A DNA stretch of 64,000 bases, taken from NCBI GenBank assembly GCA_910575255.1, contig CAJTEM010000023.1:29684-93683 (forward strand), in the 5' to 3' direction. This stretch comes from Lachnospiraceae bacterium (GTDB lineage Bacteria; Bacillota; Clostridia; Lachnospirales; Lachnospiraceae). A program made the translations under genes and the position numbers. The notes under the pieces are model-generated. The model did not search any database. It saw nothing but the letters and a program-made list of their open reading frames with translations, and was not told the origin of the DNA. This document shows positions 16,331 to 24,349 of this stretch, piece by piece (position 1 is the first letter of the stretch; each line of letters opens with the position of its first letter).

Positions 16331-17020
16331 TTATTGTGAAGCCTTCGGATATTCGTTGCACAGCAGACGATAAGGAGGTTCATCTTCCTCAATGGTGGGG
16401 AAGCGTCCCATTTTTTCATAGAAACGGTTGTCGGTGTTATCATCATTGCATTGGCTGACCTCACCAAGAAGAACCGGGCCGCTTCCTTCTTCGACTTCAA
16501 AATCATGATACATATAAGGATAGATGGTGATACTCTCTCCGGGAGTCAGACGCACCTGAGTACCAGCCGGTACGATAATCTCCCGACCATCAACATGGAC
16601 GTGAACATCGCTTTCCTTATCCAGATCCTCTTCCTTCGTGGAGTTATATACACGGATGAGAACATTGCCCCCGCCCCGATTAATGATATCCTCCATTTTG
16701 GACCAGTGGAAATGCATCGGGGAATATTGCCCTTCTTTAATGTACAGAAGTTTTTCTGCATAGGTTTTAGTGTATTTATCACGCATTTTCAGATTTCCAT
16801 TGCGGATGGTGATCAGAGAGAATCCGACCTTATTAAAATCTCCCAGGCCATAGTCCGTAATATCCCAGCCTAACATATTGTCGCGGATTTCGTCATAATC
16901 ACTTCCTTTTTCTTTCCACTCCTCTGGTGTGAAATTACAGAAGGGGGGAATCGCAAAGCGATATTCTTTGATCATGTTTTCCATTTCTTTTAATGCGGAA
17001 TTGATTTCACTGCGTTTCAT
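16331..17020 (-). CDS. D-lyxose ketol-isomerase
   Basis: A 229-residue cupin-fold sugar isomerase of the D-lyxose isomerase family, interconverting D-lyxose and D-xylulose (often also D-mannose and D-fructose). The metal site is suggested by PMHFHWSKMEDI and by YMYHDFEV in the double-stranded beta-helix. The ATG at 17020 is preceded by CCAGGAGGA; upstream codons to 17074 lack support. It is the last gene after a sugar ABC transporter, so the transporter probably imports lyxose, mannose or a related pentose/hexose. Confidence 0.85.
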   Translation of the reverse strand: MKRSEINSALKEMENMIKEYRFAIPPFCNFTPEEWKEKGSDYDEIRDNMLGWDITDYGLGDFNKVGFSLITIRNGNLKMRDKYTKTYAEKLLYIKEGQYSPMHFHWSKMEDIINRGGGNVLIRVYNSTKEEDLDKESDVHVHVDGREIIVPAGTQVRLTPGESITIYPYMYHDFEVEEGSGPVLLGEVSQCNDDNTDNRFYEKMGRFPTIEEDEPPYRLLCNEYPKASQ

Positions 17021-17065
17021 AGCATTCCTCCTGGTATGAATTTTCTGAAAAGGCACATGGCAGAC

Positions 17066-17112
17066 AACAGGCAAAAATCACCGTATCTGTATTTCGGCGT
17101 TTTTGCCTGTTT
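17066..17112 (-). terminator. Stem-loop between binding protein and isomerase genes
   Basis: Arms AACAGGCAAAAA and TTTTTGCCTGTT form a long stem, extended by CCG/CGG. The T-run lies inside the 3' arm rather than after it. It may act as a partial terminator or as a 3' stabiliser that gives high binding-protein and lower isomerase expression. Confidence 0.45.
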
Positions 17113-17128
17113 CATAACCACTATGAGA

Positions 17129-17944
17129 TTATTTTGTTAGCACGGAGACGCCGGTATCTTGAACTTTGCCGCCCAGAGATGCGCCCTCGAGTGCCTGAAC
17201 CGCCGCTTTTACGCCTTCCTCACCCATGACATCCGGATTCTGAGCCATGGTGCAAAGCAGATAGCCGTCGTTGATCAGATTCATGATAGCATCGGACTTG
17301 TCAAAACCAACACCTATGATGCCGGAATTGCCGGAAGCCTTGATGGCATTGCCAGTACCAGTGGTGGAACCCTCGTTACAACCGAAGATGCCGACGACAC
17401 CCTGGGTAATATAATTTTCGGCAATGGTCTGAGACTTTGCCGCATCGCCCTCACCGTACTGAGTTTCCATCAGTTCGTAGCCTTTTCCTTCAAAAGCGGA
17501 GCGGAAGCCGTTCTCTCTCTTGACGGTGGAGTCCGTGGCAGCATTGACATTGACGATACCGATCTTGCCGGAGGTAACGCCGGCAGCCTCTAAAGCCTTA
17601 ATCATTTCTTCACCGGCAGTCTTACCGGCAGCTTCATTGTCCGTGGAGAAGGTAGCTTCAGCGTCTACATTAGCCGGAGAATCCACATAGACGATTTTGA
17701 CGCCAGAGGAGGCAGCTTCCTTCAAGGCGGAGGAGATAGCATCAGGGCCATTGGCAGCAACGATGATCGCCTGATATCCGCCGGCTACCGCATTGTTGAC
17801 ACACTCAATCTGCTGGGCATCGTCTTTGGTGTTGGGAGACATGAAAGTAACCGTTACACCAAGCTCAGCGGCAGTTTTCTGAGCTCCATCGTTTAAGGTA
17901 ACCCAGTGCTGGTCAATGGAATCCATGGTAATCAGGGCGATCTT
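17129..17944 (-). repeat. Internal tandem duplication, C-terminal unit
   Basis: Matches 17999-18814 with an 870-bp offset. Bases 17325-17874 are identical to 18195-18744 except at one site (17735/18605), while the flanking parts of the unit differ at many positions. Confidence 0.95.
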
Positions 17945-18973
17945 CCATTCCTGACTAACCGTAATATCTGCTTTTTCGGAAGCTGCAGCAGAGGAGCCGC
18001 CTGCCTTGATAGCAGAAACACCAGTATCCGTTACCTTACCGCCCAGAGATTCACCGTTCAGTGCAGCAACCGCCGCCTTTACGCCTTCCTCACCCATGAC
18101 ATCCGGATTCTGAGCCATGGTGCAAAGCAGATAACCGTCCTCGATCAGATTCAGGATAGCATCAGACTTATCAAAGCCTACACCCACGATATCAGAATTG
18201 CCGGAAGCCTTGATGGCATTGCCAGTACCAGTGGTGGAACCCTCGTTACAACCGAAGATGCCGACGACACCCTGGGTAATATAATTTTCGGCAATGGTCT
18301 GAGACTTTGCCGCATCGCCCTCACCGTACTGAGTTTCCATCAGTTCGTAGCCTTTTCCTTCAAAAGCGGAGCGGAAGCCGTTCTCTCTCTTGACGGTGGA
18401 GTCCGTGGCAGCATTGACATTGACGATACCGATCTTGCCGGAGGTAACGCCGGCAGCCTCTAAAGCCTTAATCATTTCTTCACCGGCAGTCTTACCGGCA
18501 GCTTCATTGTCCGTGGAGAAGGTAGCTTCAGCGTCTACATTAGCCGGAGAATCCACATAGACGATTTTGACGCCAGAGGAGGCAGCTTCCTTCAAGGCGG
18601 AGGAAATAGCATCAGGGCCATTGGCAGCAACGATGATCGCCTGATATCCGCCGGCTACCGCATTGTTGACACACTCAATCTGCTGGGCATCGTCTTTGGT
18701 GTTGGGAGACATGAAAGTAACCGTTACACCAAGCTCAGCGGCAGCTTTTTGGGCTCCTTCATTTAAGGTAACCCAGTGCTGGTCAATGGAATCCATGGTA
18801 ATCAGGGCGATCTTGACATCTCCAGATGCCGCGGCCGCAGCTGCAGTCTCGGTTGCCGACTCACTTCCGGCAGGGGCCGCAGCGCTTTCCGCCGGCTTGG
18901 AACTACTGCAGCCGGTGACGGATGCAGCCAGGAGTGCCGCACAGCTTAACATTGCAAGTAATTTTTTCTTCAT
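17129..18973 (-). CDS. Sugar ABC transporter substrate-binding lipoprotein with two tandem binding domains
   Basis: A 614-residue lipoprotein, about twice the usual length. The signal peptide ends in the lipobox SVTGC (Cys 22), followed by an Ala/Ser-rich linker. Residues about 54-330 and 344-614 are two near-identical periplasmic-binding (RbsB/Peripla_BP_4 type) domains, each starting KIALITMDSIDQHW and ending LGGKV.DTGVS. The domains repeat with a period of exactly 290 codons. Short Ala/Ser linkers join them. The protein captures a sugar outside the membrane for the permease and ATPase encoded just upstream. A single long ORF with no frameshift argues for a real double-headed protein, although assembly should be verified. 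Confidence 0.9.
   Translation of the reverse strand: MKKKLLAMLSCAALLAASVTGCSSSKPAESAAAPAGSESATETAAAAAASGDVKIALITMDSIDQHWVTLNEGAQKAAAELGVTVTFMSPNTKDDAQQIECVNNAVAGGYQAIIVAANGPDAISSALKEAASSGVKIVYVDSPANVDAEATFSTDNEAAGKTAGEEMIKALEAAGVTSGKIGIVNVNAATDSTVKRENGFRSAFEGKGYELMETQYGEGDAAKSQTIAENYITQGVVGIFGCNEGSTTGTGNAIKASGNSDIVGVGFDKSDAILNLIEDGYLLCTMAQNPDVMGEEGVKAAVAALNGESLGGKVTDTGVSAIKAGGSSAAASEKADITVSQEWKIALITMDSIDQHWVTLNDGAQKTAAELGVTVTFMSPNTKDDAQQIECVNNAVAGGYQAIIVAANGPDAISSALKEAASSGVKIVYVDSPANVDAEATFSTDNEAAGKTAGEEMIKALEAAGVTSGKIGIVNVNAATDSTVKRENGFRSAFEGKGYELMETQYGEGDAAKSQTIAENYITQGVVGIFGCNEGSTTGTGNAIKASGNSGIIGVGFDKSDAIMNLINDGYLLCTMAQNPDVMGEEGVKAAVQALEGASLGGKVQDTGVSVLTK
17999..18814 (-). repeat. Internal tandem duplication, N-terminal unit
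   Basis: First (N-terminal in the protein) copy of the 870-bp unit inside the binding-protein gene. See the paired entry at 17129 for the identity tract. Confidence 0.95.
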
Positions 18974-19042
18974 AAAACATCCTCCTTTTTGAATAATTGA
19001 AAGGTCTTATAAATAACCGTTTATGGGAAAGACGGTTAAATA

Positions 19043-20059
19043 TCATGAATTGGATTTTTTTCTGAAATTCCCGGAGCGGACAACCACGTCGAGAAGAACA
19101 GAAAATACAACGATAATACCGATAACCAGGCGCTGGATACCTACCTGTGCACCGATCATATTGAGTCCGTTTTCCAGAGTCTGCCATACGGCAGCTCCGG
19201 CAAAGGTTCCCAGTAATAAGCCGGTTCCGCCTAAGGGAGAGATACCGCCGATAACCCCGGCAGCGACACCATACATTTCATACATATTACCAGCTTCCAT
19301 GTTACCCATACCGGCCTGGGCACACAGGATCAGTCCGACCACACAGGCACATACGGCACTGACCAGATAGGCCTTAATGGTGGTGTTGACTACATTGACA
19401 CCGGAGAGCTTTGCTGCATCAACATTGGAGCCGATCGCATATATATGTCTTCCGGTGCGGGTTTTAGACAGCAGGAAGAAAAATAACAGGAATAAAATCA
19501 ATGCAATCCAAAAGGTATTAAAGATTCCGAAGGTCTTTCCATAATAAAAGAAATTCTGGAAACGGTCACCGGCTTCCTTACCGATACCGGTAGCGATTGC
19601 GTCCGTATTGCGGTTGTTATTAACCATATAGGCAGCCCCGCGGGAGACGAACATGGTTCCCAATGTTGCAATGAATGGAGGCAACTTGAATTTGCCGACC
19701 AGAATACCATTGACCACTCCGCAGCATAGGCAGCAGATGAGGGCAACCAGAATGGCAATTATAGGATGAATCCCCATAGTCATCAGCGTGGCGGAGATCA
19801 TTGCACTCATTCCAACCATGGAACCAATGGAAAGGTCGATGTTTCCGGTAATGAGCAGGTAGCTCTGCCCGACTCCGATTAACAGATACTTGGACATAGA
19901 GCGAAGCAGGTTCATTACATTCTGTCCGGAAAACACATTACGGTCAATGATGCCAAAAGCAACATAAATGATAAGCAGTCCGGCAAAGGCAGTGATCACT
20001 GCCCCCATTCCCCGGGTACCTAAAAGTCCCTTGAAAGCGCTTTGTTTCTTTTCGTTCAT
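19043..20059 (-). CDS. Sugar ABC transporter permease (RbsC type)
   Basis: A 338-residue membrane protein with about nine or ten helices. [17 protein letters not shown] and the [21 protein letters not shown] loop are characteristic of the ribose/galactose/xylose CUT2 permeases. It lies 12 bases after the ATPase gene, with an AGGAGG before the ATG, and ahead of the binding protein. A homodimer of this permease would form the channel. Confidence 0.93.
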   Translation of the reverse strand: MNEKKQSAFKGLLGTRGMGAVITAFAGLLIIYVAFGIIDRNVFSGQNVMNLLRSMSKYLLIGVGQSYLLITGNIDLSIGSMVGMSAMISATLMTMGIHPIIAILVALICCLCCGVVNGILVGKFKLPPFIATLGTMFVSRGAAYMVNNNRNTDAIATGIGKEAGDRFQNFFYYGKTFGIFNTFWIALILFLLFFFLLSKTRTGRHIYAIGSNVDAAKLSGVNVVNTTIKAYLVSAVCACVVGLILCAQAGMGNMEAGNMYEMYGVAAGVIGGISPLGGTGLLLGTFAGAAVWQTLENGLNMIGAQVGIQRLVIGIIVVFSVLLDVVVRSGNFRKKSNS

Positions 20060-20071
20060 AATTCTATCCTC

Positions 20072-21580
20072 CTATCTTGCCTGCTGTTTCTTTTCGAACT
20101 CCGTGGCATATTTCAGCACCTCATTCTGAGTAGTATCCCGTGCCATTACCTCACCGGTAATGCGCCCGTCACACATGATAATCACCCGGTCGGCAATGCC
20201 CAGAACCTCCGGCATTTCCGAGGATACGAACATGACGGCAATGCCTTCCTGCTTCAGCTTGTTCATCAGATTGTAGATTTCTACCTTGGCGCCGACGTCG
20301 ATCCCTCTGGTCGGTTCATCAAAGATCACCACCCGGGAGTTGCGTGCCAGCCATTTGCCAACCACTACCTTCTGCTGGTTTCCGCCGGAAAGATTGGCGG
20401 CGTTGATCTCAACGGAAGGTGTCTTAATGAGCAGATTCTGTACAGCCTTTTCGCAGAGTTGGTCTTCCTTATTGCGGCTGATCACCCCTATGCGGTTGCA
20501 GAGCAGGTCCAGATTGGGAAGCGCCAGATTATGCCGGATGCTTAGCTTGGTGCAGAGGCCGTCTTTTTTCCGGTCCTCTGGTGCCAGTACGATACCGGCC
20601 CGGATGGCGTCCATGGGACATTGAATCTGAATTTCTTTATCGTCCAGGAGGATCTGGCCGCTGGTTTTCGGATCGACACCAAAGATTGCCCGGGTGGTCT
20701 CGGTTCGGCCGGCACCCATTAATCCGGCAAAACCGACGATCTCTCCTTCATATAGCGAGAAATTGATATCCCGTACCAGCTTTCCGGCATTTAATCCTCT
20801 CACTTCAAAAACCTTTTTTCCTTTAGAGCAGGAGATACGGGGAAACTGTTCCTTGATCTCCCGTCCGACCATATTAGCGATGATCTGATCCATGGTCATG
20901 GAATGAAATTCACCGGAGGTGATATACTGGCCATCGCGCATGATGGTTACCCGGTCAACGATTGCCTGCAGTTCCTCCAGACGGTGTGAGATGTACACGA
21001 TACCGCATCCGTCAGCTTTGAGCTTACGGATGATGCGGAACAACTCATCGATTTCCTTGGCAGTCAGGGAGGAGGTGGGTTCATCCATAATCAGAATTTT
21101 AGCATGAATGGAAAGGGCTTTAGCGATTTCAACCATTTGCTGCTTGGAAACCGGAAGGTCACCCACTGTCTGCCGGGGATCGATATCGATCTTCAGCTGA
21201 CCAAGGATTTCAGCTGCTTCAGATTCCATCTCGTTGTTTTTCAGGAGTACTCCGTCTACCTTTTCCCGGCCCAGGAACATATTCTCTGTCACTGACAGGT
21301 GCCGGCACATATTCAGCTCCTGGTGAATGATAGCCACTCCGGCAGCCTGAGCCTGTTTGGGCGTCAGGGTTTCATAGGTTTTTCCAAATATTTCCATGCT
21401 ACCGCCGTCTTTTGTATATACTCCGCTCAATATTTTCATGAGTGTGGATTTTCCGGCCCCGTTTTCGCCCAGGAGAGCCATGACTTCTCCGGAGCGCAGC
21501 TCAAAGCTTACGTTGTCAAGAGCTTTCACTCCAGGGAAATTCTTGACGATGTTCTTCATAGATACCATTACTTCTCCCAT
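20072..21580 (-). CDS. Sugar ABC transporter ATPase (RbsA/MglA type, two NBDs)
   Basis: A 502-residue CUT2 ATPase with two nucleotide-binding domains. The first has Walker A GENGAGKST, Walker B LIMDEPTSSL and a signature region of the RbsA type (LPVSKQQMVEIAKAL). The second has the degenerate Walker A usual for this family (GLMGAGRTET), signature LSGGNQQKV and VVIFDEPTRGID. The ATG at 21580 follows GTGGGGA. The open frame continues to 21748 but upstream residues do not resemble the family. First gene of the transporter operon. Confidence 0.93.
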   Translation of the reverse strand: MGEVMVSMKNIVKNFPGVKALDNVSFELRSGEVMALLGENGAGKSTLMKILSGVYTKDGGSMEIFGKTYETLTPKQAQAAGVAIIHQELNMCRHLSVTENMFLGREKVDGVLLKNNEMESEAAEILGQLKIDIDPRQTVGDLPVSKQQMVEIAKALSIHAKILIMDEPTSSLTAKEIDELFRIIRKLKADGCGIVYISHRLEELQAIVDRVTIMRDGQYITSGEFHSMTMDQIIANMVGREIKEQFPRISCSKGKKVFEVRGLNAGKLVRDINFSLYEGEIVGFAGLMGAGRTETTRAIFGVDPKTSGQILLDDKEIQIQCPMDAIRAGIVLAPEDRKKDGLCTKLSIRHNLALPNLDLLCNRIGVISRNKEDQLCEKAVQNLLIKTPSVEINAANLSGGNQQKVVVGKWLARNSRVVIFDEPTRGIDVGAKVEIYNLMNKLKQEGIAVMFVSSEMPEVLGIADRVIIMCDGRITGEVMARDTTQNEVLKYATEFEKKQQAR

Positions 21581-21668
21581 CTGTTTCCCCACTTTCTGTT
21601 TTTTGTATCCGGGCATTCTTCGCGCTTGTGTTTGTTTCCGCCATATGAATGCAAAATTTGCCGATATA

Positions 21669-21680
21669 ATTGTGCACAAT
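21669..21680. promoter_or_regulatory. Palindromic operator candidate upstream of sugar transporter operon
   Basis: ATTGTGCACAAT is a perfect 12-base palindrome 89 bases upstream of the transporter ATPase start. It overlaps a TTATAT element on the minus strand that could be a -10 box. It is a candidate target for the adjacent AraC-type response regulator or for a catabolite regulator. Confidence 0.35.
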
Positions 21681-21734
21681 ACCCAAGAAGAATTCCTGCT
21701 TGTTACATCTTTGTCTGAAATCAGTATAACATGA

Positions 21735-21757
21735 CAAAAAGCCCCCAAAAAGAGGGC
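21735..21757 (-). terminator. Rho-independent terminator after the regulatory operon
   Basis: On the minus strand GCCCTC-TTTTT-GGGGGC is followed by TTTTTG. It lies 38 bases after the stop of the degenerate ABC gene and separates the regulator operon from the transporter operon. Confidence 0.65.
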
Positions 21758-21795
21758 ATTCTTTCGGTTAAGGTGGACAATCTTTTGAATATTGA

Positions 21796-23241
21796 TTACC
21801 AGTCTACCTGGTCAAATTCATTTTTATCATAGGCGACAGCACAGTTCCCGTTTTCTACAACGAGCAGGCGGTCAGAGATCATCAGAGTGTCAGATATATT
21901 GGTGGTGATAATGAGGACAGCGGTTCCTGTCTTCATGATTTCCCGCAGCAGTGCCAGAATCCGCAGACGGACATACATATCCCCTCTTGCCAGAGGCTGA
22001 ATGCATATCAGGACCCGAGGATGCAGAAGCTGAATACGATAATAAACCAGGGCGATCTGCTCCTCCAGAGGAAGATTGGCAACGAGAGATTCTTCAATGT
22101 AGTTGCCGACCAGAGCGCCATACTCATTCTTGATGCTTCGGTAAATCTTTTGGGGGATAACGCTCCGCTGAAGCTTGCGATCCAGAAGAAATGTCAGATT
22201 CTCCATATAGCTTCTTTCCCGAAACAACAAGGACTCTTCACAGTTTTTGGGGATTACAGCGATTCCGGCTTTCAGATAATCAGCAGCCCGTTCCTGGGTG
22301 TAGAGCTCATGTTCCAGGGTGATCCGTCCGCGTCGGCAGGCCTCAGTTCCTGTTACCAGAGCCAGAATGTCCCCTGCAATTCCATTGTTCATATCGAGAA
22401 TTGTGAGACATTCTGCCCGATGGAGAACAAAACGCAGTCCATGAAGATTCTCGGTATGGACGTTGTGGAAATGGAGAACGCCATCCTCCGAATCCGGAAT
22501 TCCTTTTCTGCCAGGAATGAACCAGTCCGTAATATAAGGAGAGATCTTTTCATCGGTCATTTCGTCACGCTCAAAGACCTTGATAATCCTGCCGTCAAAG
22601 AACAGGGAGGTTCGGTCGGCAATCCGGAACAATTCCTGATGATGATTGCCGATATAGAGAACAGAAGTGCCGTTATTCCGTACCAGACGCAGCATCTCCT
22701 GAAACTGTGACAGCTCATATTGGCTGAGAAAATTCCCGGGATTATCAATAATGATCAGACGACAGCCCATAAGCAGAGCCTTTCCCAGCTCTACCAGACA
22801 GCGCTCCAGAGTAGTCAGAGAGGTTACCCGCTTACGGATGTTGACCCGGATTCCATTTTCCAGAAAAAAGTTTTCGGCCTGTTCGCAAAGAACCCGTTCG
22901 TTGATAAAATATTTCTTAAAGCCTTTGCGCAGAACGAACAAATTGTCAACAACGCTCAGTCCCTCTACCAAATGGCTCATCGATTCGATAACATAGACCC
23001 GATTGGAGGTTCCATCACTGTGAGAGTAACTGTTGACCGTACGACCGTCATACCACACAGTACCAAAGGAAATGGGAAGATTTTGACAGACCAGTTGAAT
23101 CAGCTGATCATGACCGCGGTTACGCCCGGAGACCACCCCCATGATCTCGCCAACAAACATCTGAAAGTTCAGATTGTCCAGCAGGGTTTCGTCGTTTTGG
23201 ATCAGACTTACATGATCCATCCGCAACAGTTCTCGTTTCAG
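21796..23241 (-). CDS. Degenerate double-NBD ABC protein (RbsA-like paralogue lacking catalytic motifs)
   Basis: About 481 residues with the layout of a CUT2 sugar ATPase, but key motifs are lost in both halves. The first Walker A reads SGRNRGHDQ, its signature LTTLERCLVEL, and its Walker B RLIIIDNPGNF, with Asn in place of the catalytic Glu. The second half has DMNNGIAGDI instead of Walker A, LPLEEQIAL at the signature, and VLICIQPLARGD where DEPTRG would be. ATP hydrolysis is therefore unlikely. It follows the YesM-type kinase gene. The start is uncertain: AAGGAGGGG lies seven bases before a CTG at 23241; a TTG at 23277 and an ATG at 23220 are alternatives. Likely a regulatory partner rather than a transporter motor. 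Confidence 0.75.
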   Translation of the reverse strand: MKRELLRMDHVSLIQNDETLLDNLNFQMFVGEIMGVVSGRNRGHDQLIQLVCQNLPISFGTVWYDGRTVNSYSHSDGTSNRVYVIESMSHLVEGLSVVDNLFVLRKGFKKYFINERVLCEQAENFFLENGIRVNIRKRVTSLTTLERCLVELGKALLMGCRLIIIDNPGNFLSQYELSQFQEMLRLVRNNGTSVLYIGNHHQELFRIADRTSLFFDGRIIKVFERDEMTDEKISPYITDWFIPGRKGIPDSEDGVLHFHNVHTENLHGLRFVLHRAECLTILDMNNGIAGDILALVTGTEACRRGRITLEHELYTQERAADYLKAGIAVIPKNCEESLLFRERSYMENLTFLLDRKLQRSVIPQKIYRSIKNEYGALVGNYIEESLVANLPLEEQIALVYYRIQLLHPRVLICIQPLARGDMYVRLRILALLREIMKTGTAVLIITTNISDTLMISDRLLVVENGNCAVAYDKNEFDQVDW

Positions 23242-23302
23242 AGGTACCCCTCCTTTCTCCGCCTTGCACAGACGCAAACATCAAGCACTGATTACTTCAA
23301 GA

Positions 23303-24349
23303 TTAATGCAACGATGTACTAGCTTTCGCGGATTCCCGCACCAATGGCAGTGTGATCATCACATCGGTTCCTGCGCCTTCCCGACTGTAAAAAGTAATTC
23401 CGTATTCTTCACCGAATAAAAGTTTGATACGATTATTTACATTGACGAGAGCAATCCCGCCCTTTTTGCCGTTTTCCTCCTGCACATCATCGAGAGTGAG
23501 ACGCCGAAGCTTTTCGTTCAATAGTTTGAGCTTTTCTTCTGCCATTCCCATGCCGTCATCAGAGATCCGGATGCGTAGCCGTTCATTGCTGATACAAATT
23601 CGGATCACCAGATTTCCCCTACCGATTTTTCGTTCAATTCCGTGGTAGATGGAATTCTCCACGATTGGCTGCAGGGTAAGCTTAGGCAGTCGGAACTGAA
23701 GAATATCCAGTTCATCCCATTCCTCGTCGTGTTCATACTCAATATGCAAGGCAAGCTTGTCTCCGAACCGGAATTGTTGGATATAATAATAGTTCTCAAT
23801 ATTGGCCAGCTCATCCTCCAGGGTAACCAGATGCTCGACCTGAGATATCGTATAGCGGAAAAAAGTTGCCAGTGCTTCCGTCATCTCTGCAACGCTGTCA
23901 AGTCCCGCCAGCAGGGCTTCGCTGCGGATTCCTTCCAGGGTATTGTAGAGGAAATGTGGGTTGATCTGGTTCTGCAGCGCCAGATATTCTGCCTGCTTTT
24001 TCGAAACATTAATCAGATGATTCTTATCAATTCTTTCGTTAAGAAGAAGAACGGCCTGTTCACTTTCCGGGGTGAGAGGATGGCGCAGGTGGAACAGGTC
24101 ATTGAGAATATATCCCATGACAAACTGTTCATAGATTTTTCTGGTCTCCTGGTAGGGAATAAGGAGCCATTGAAAGATCATACAGCAGTAGCCGACAGCA
24201 GTCAGTGTCAGAAGAAGCACTGGCAATATTCCCAAAGCTGACCGCAGACAAAGTGCCCAGAGCAGAGTCAGGGAGACCAGAAAAAGAGCGCCGCCCATGC
24301 ATGCACAGACAAAGAGTCGTCGGGACAGATATTTTAGCTTTTCAGTCAT
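23303..24349 (-). CDS. YesM/LytS-type sensor histidine kinase
   Basis: A 348-residue membrane kinase. Two N-terminal helices (residues about 10-60) have almost no extracellular loop, so a large sensor domain is missing. The kinase core has the phospho-accepting His in LQNQINPHFLYNTLEGIRSEA, typical of the His_kinase (PF06580-type) family. The ATP-binding part includes LQPIVENSIYHGIE and ISDDGMGM. The start ATG overlaps the stop of the response regulator gene by four bases. Lack of an outside sensor suggests that another protein, perhaps the binding protein or the degenerate ABC protein, delivers the signal. Confidence 0.92.
   Translation of the reverse strand: MTEKLKYLSRRLFVCACMGGALFLVSLTLLWALCLRSALGILPVLLLTLTAVGYCCMIFQWLLIPYQETRKIYEQFVMGYILNDLFHLRHPLTPESEQAVLLLNERIDKNHLINVSKKQAEYLALQNQINPHFLYNTLEGIRSEALLAGLDSVAEMTEALATFFRYTISQVEHLVTLEDELANIENYYYIQQFRFGDKLALHIEYEHDEEWDELDILQFRLPKLTLQPIVENSIYHGIERKIGRGNLVIRICISNERLRIRISDDGMGMAEEKLKLLNEKLRRLTLDDVQEENGKKGGIALVNVNNRIKLLFGEEYGITFYSREGAGTDVMITLPLVRESAKASTSLH

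Noticed and set aside
17159..18992. Plus-strand open frames opposite the binding-protein gene
   Set aside because: They are antisense shadows, repeated twice because the gene itself is duplicated; there is no ribosome site or recognisable domain.
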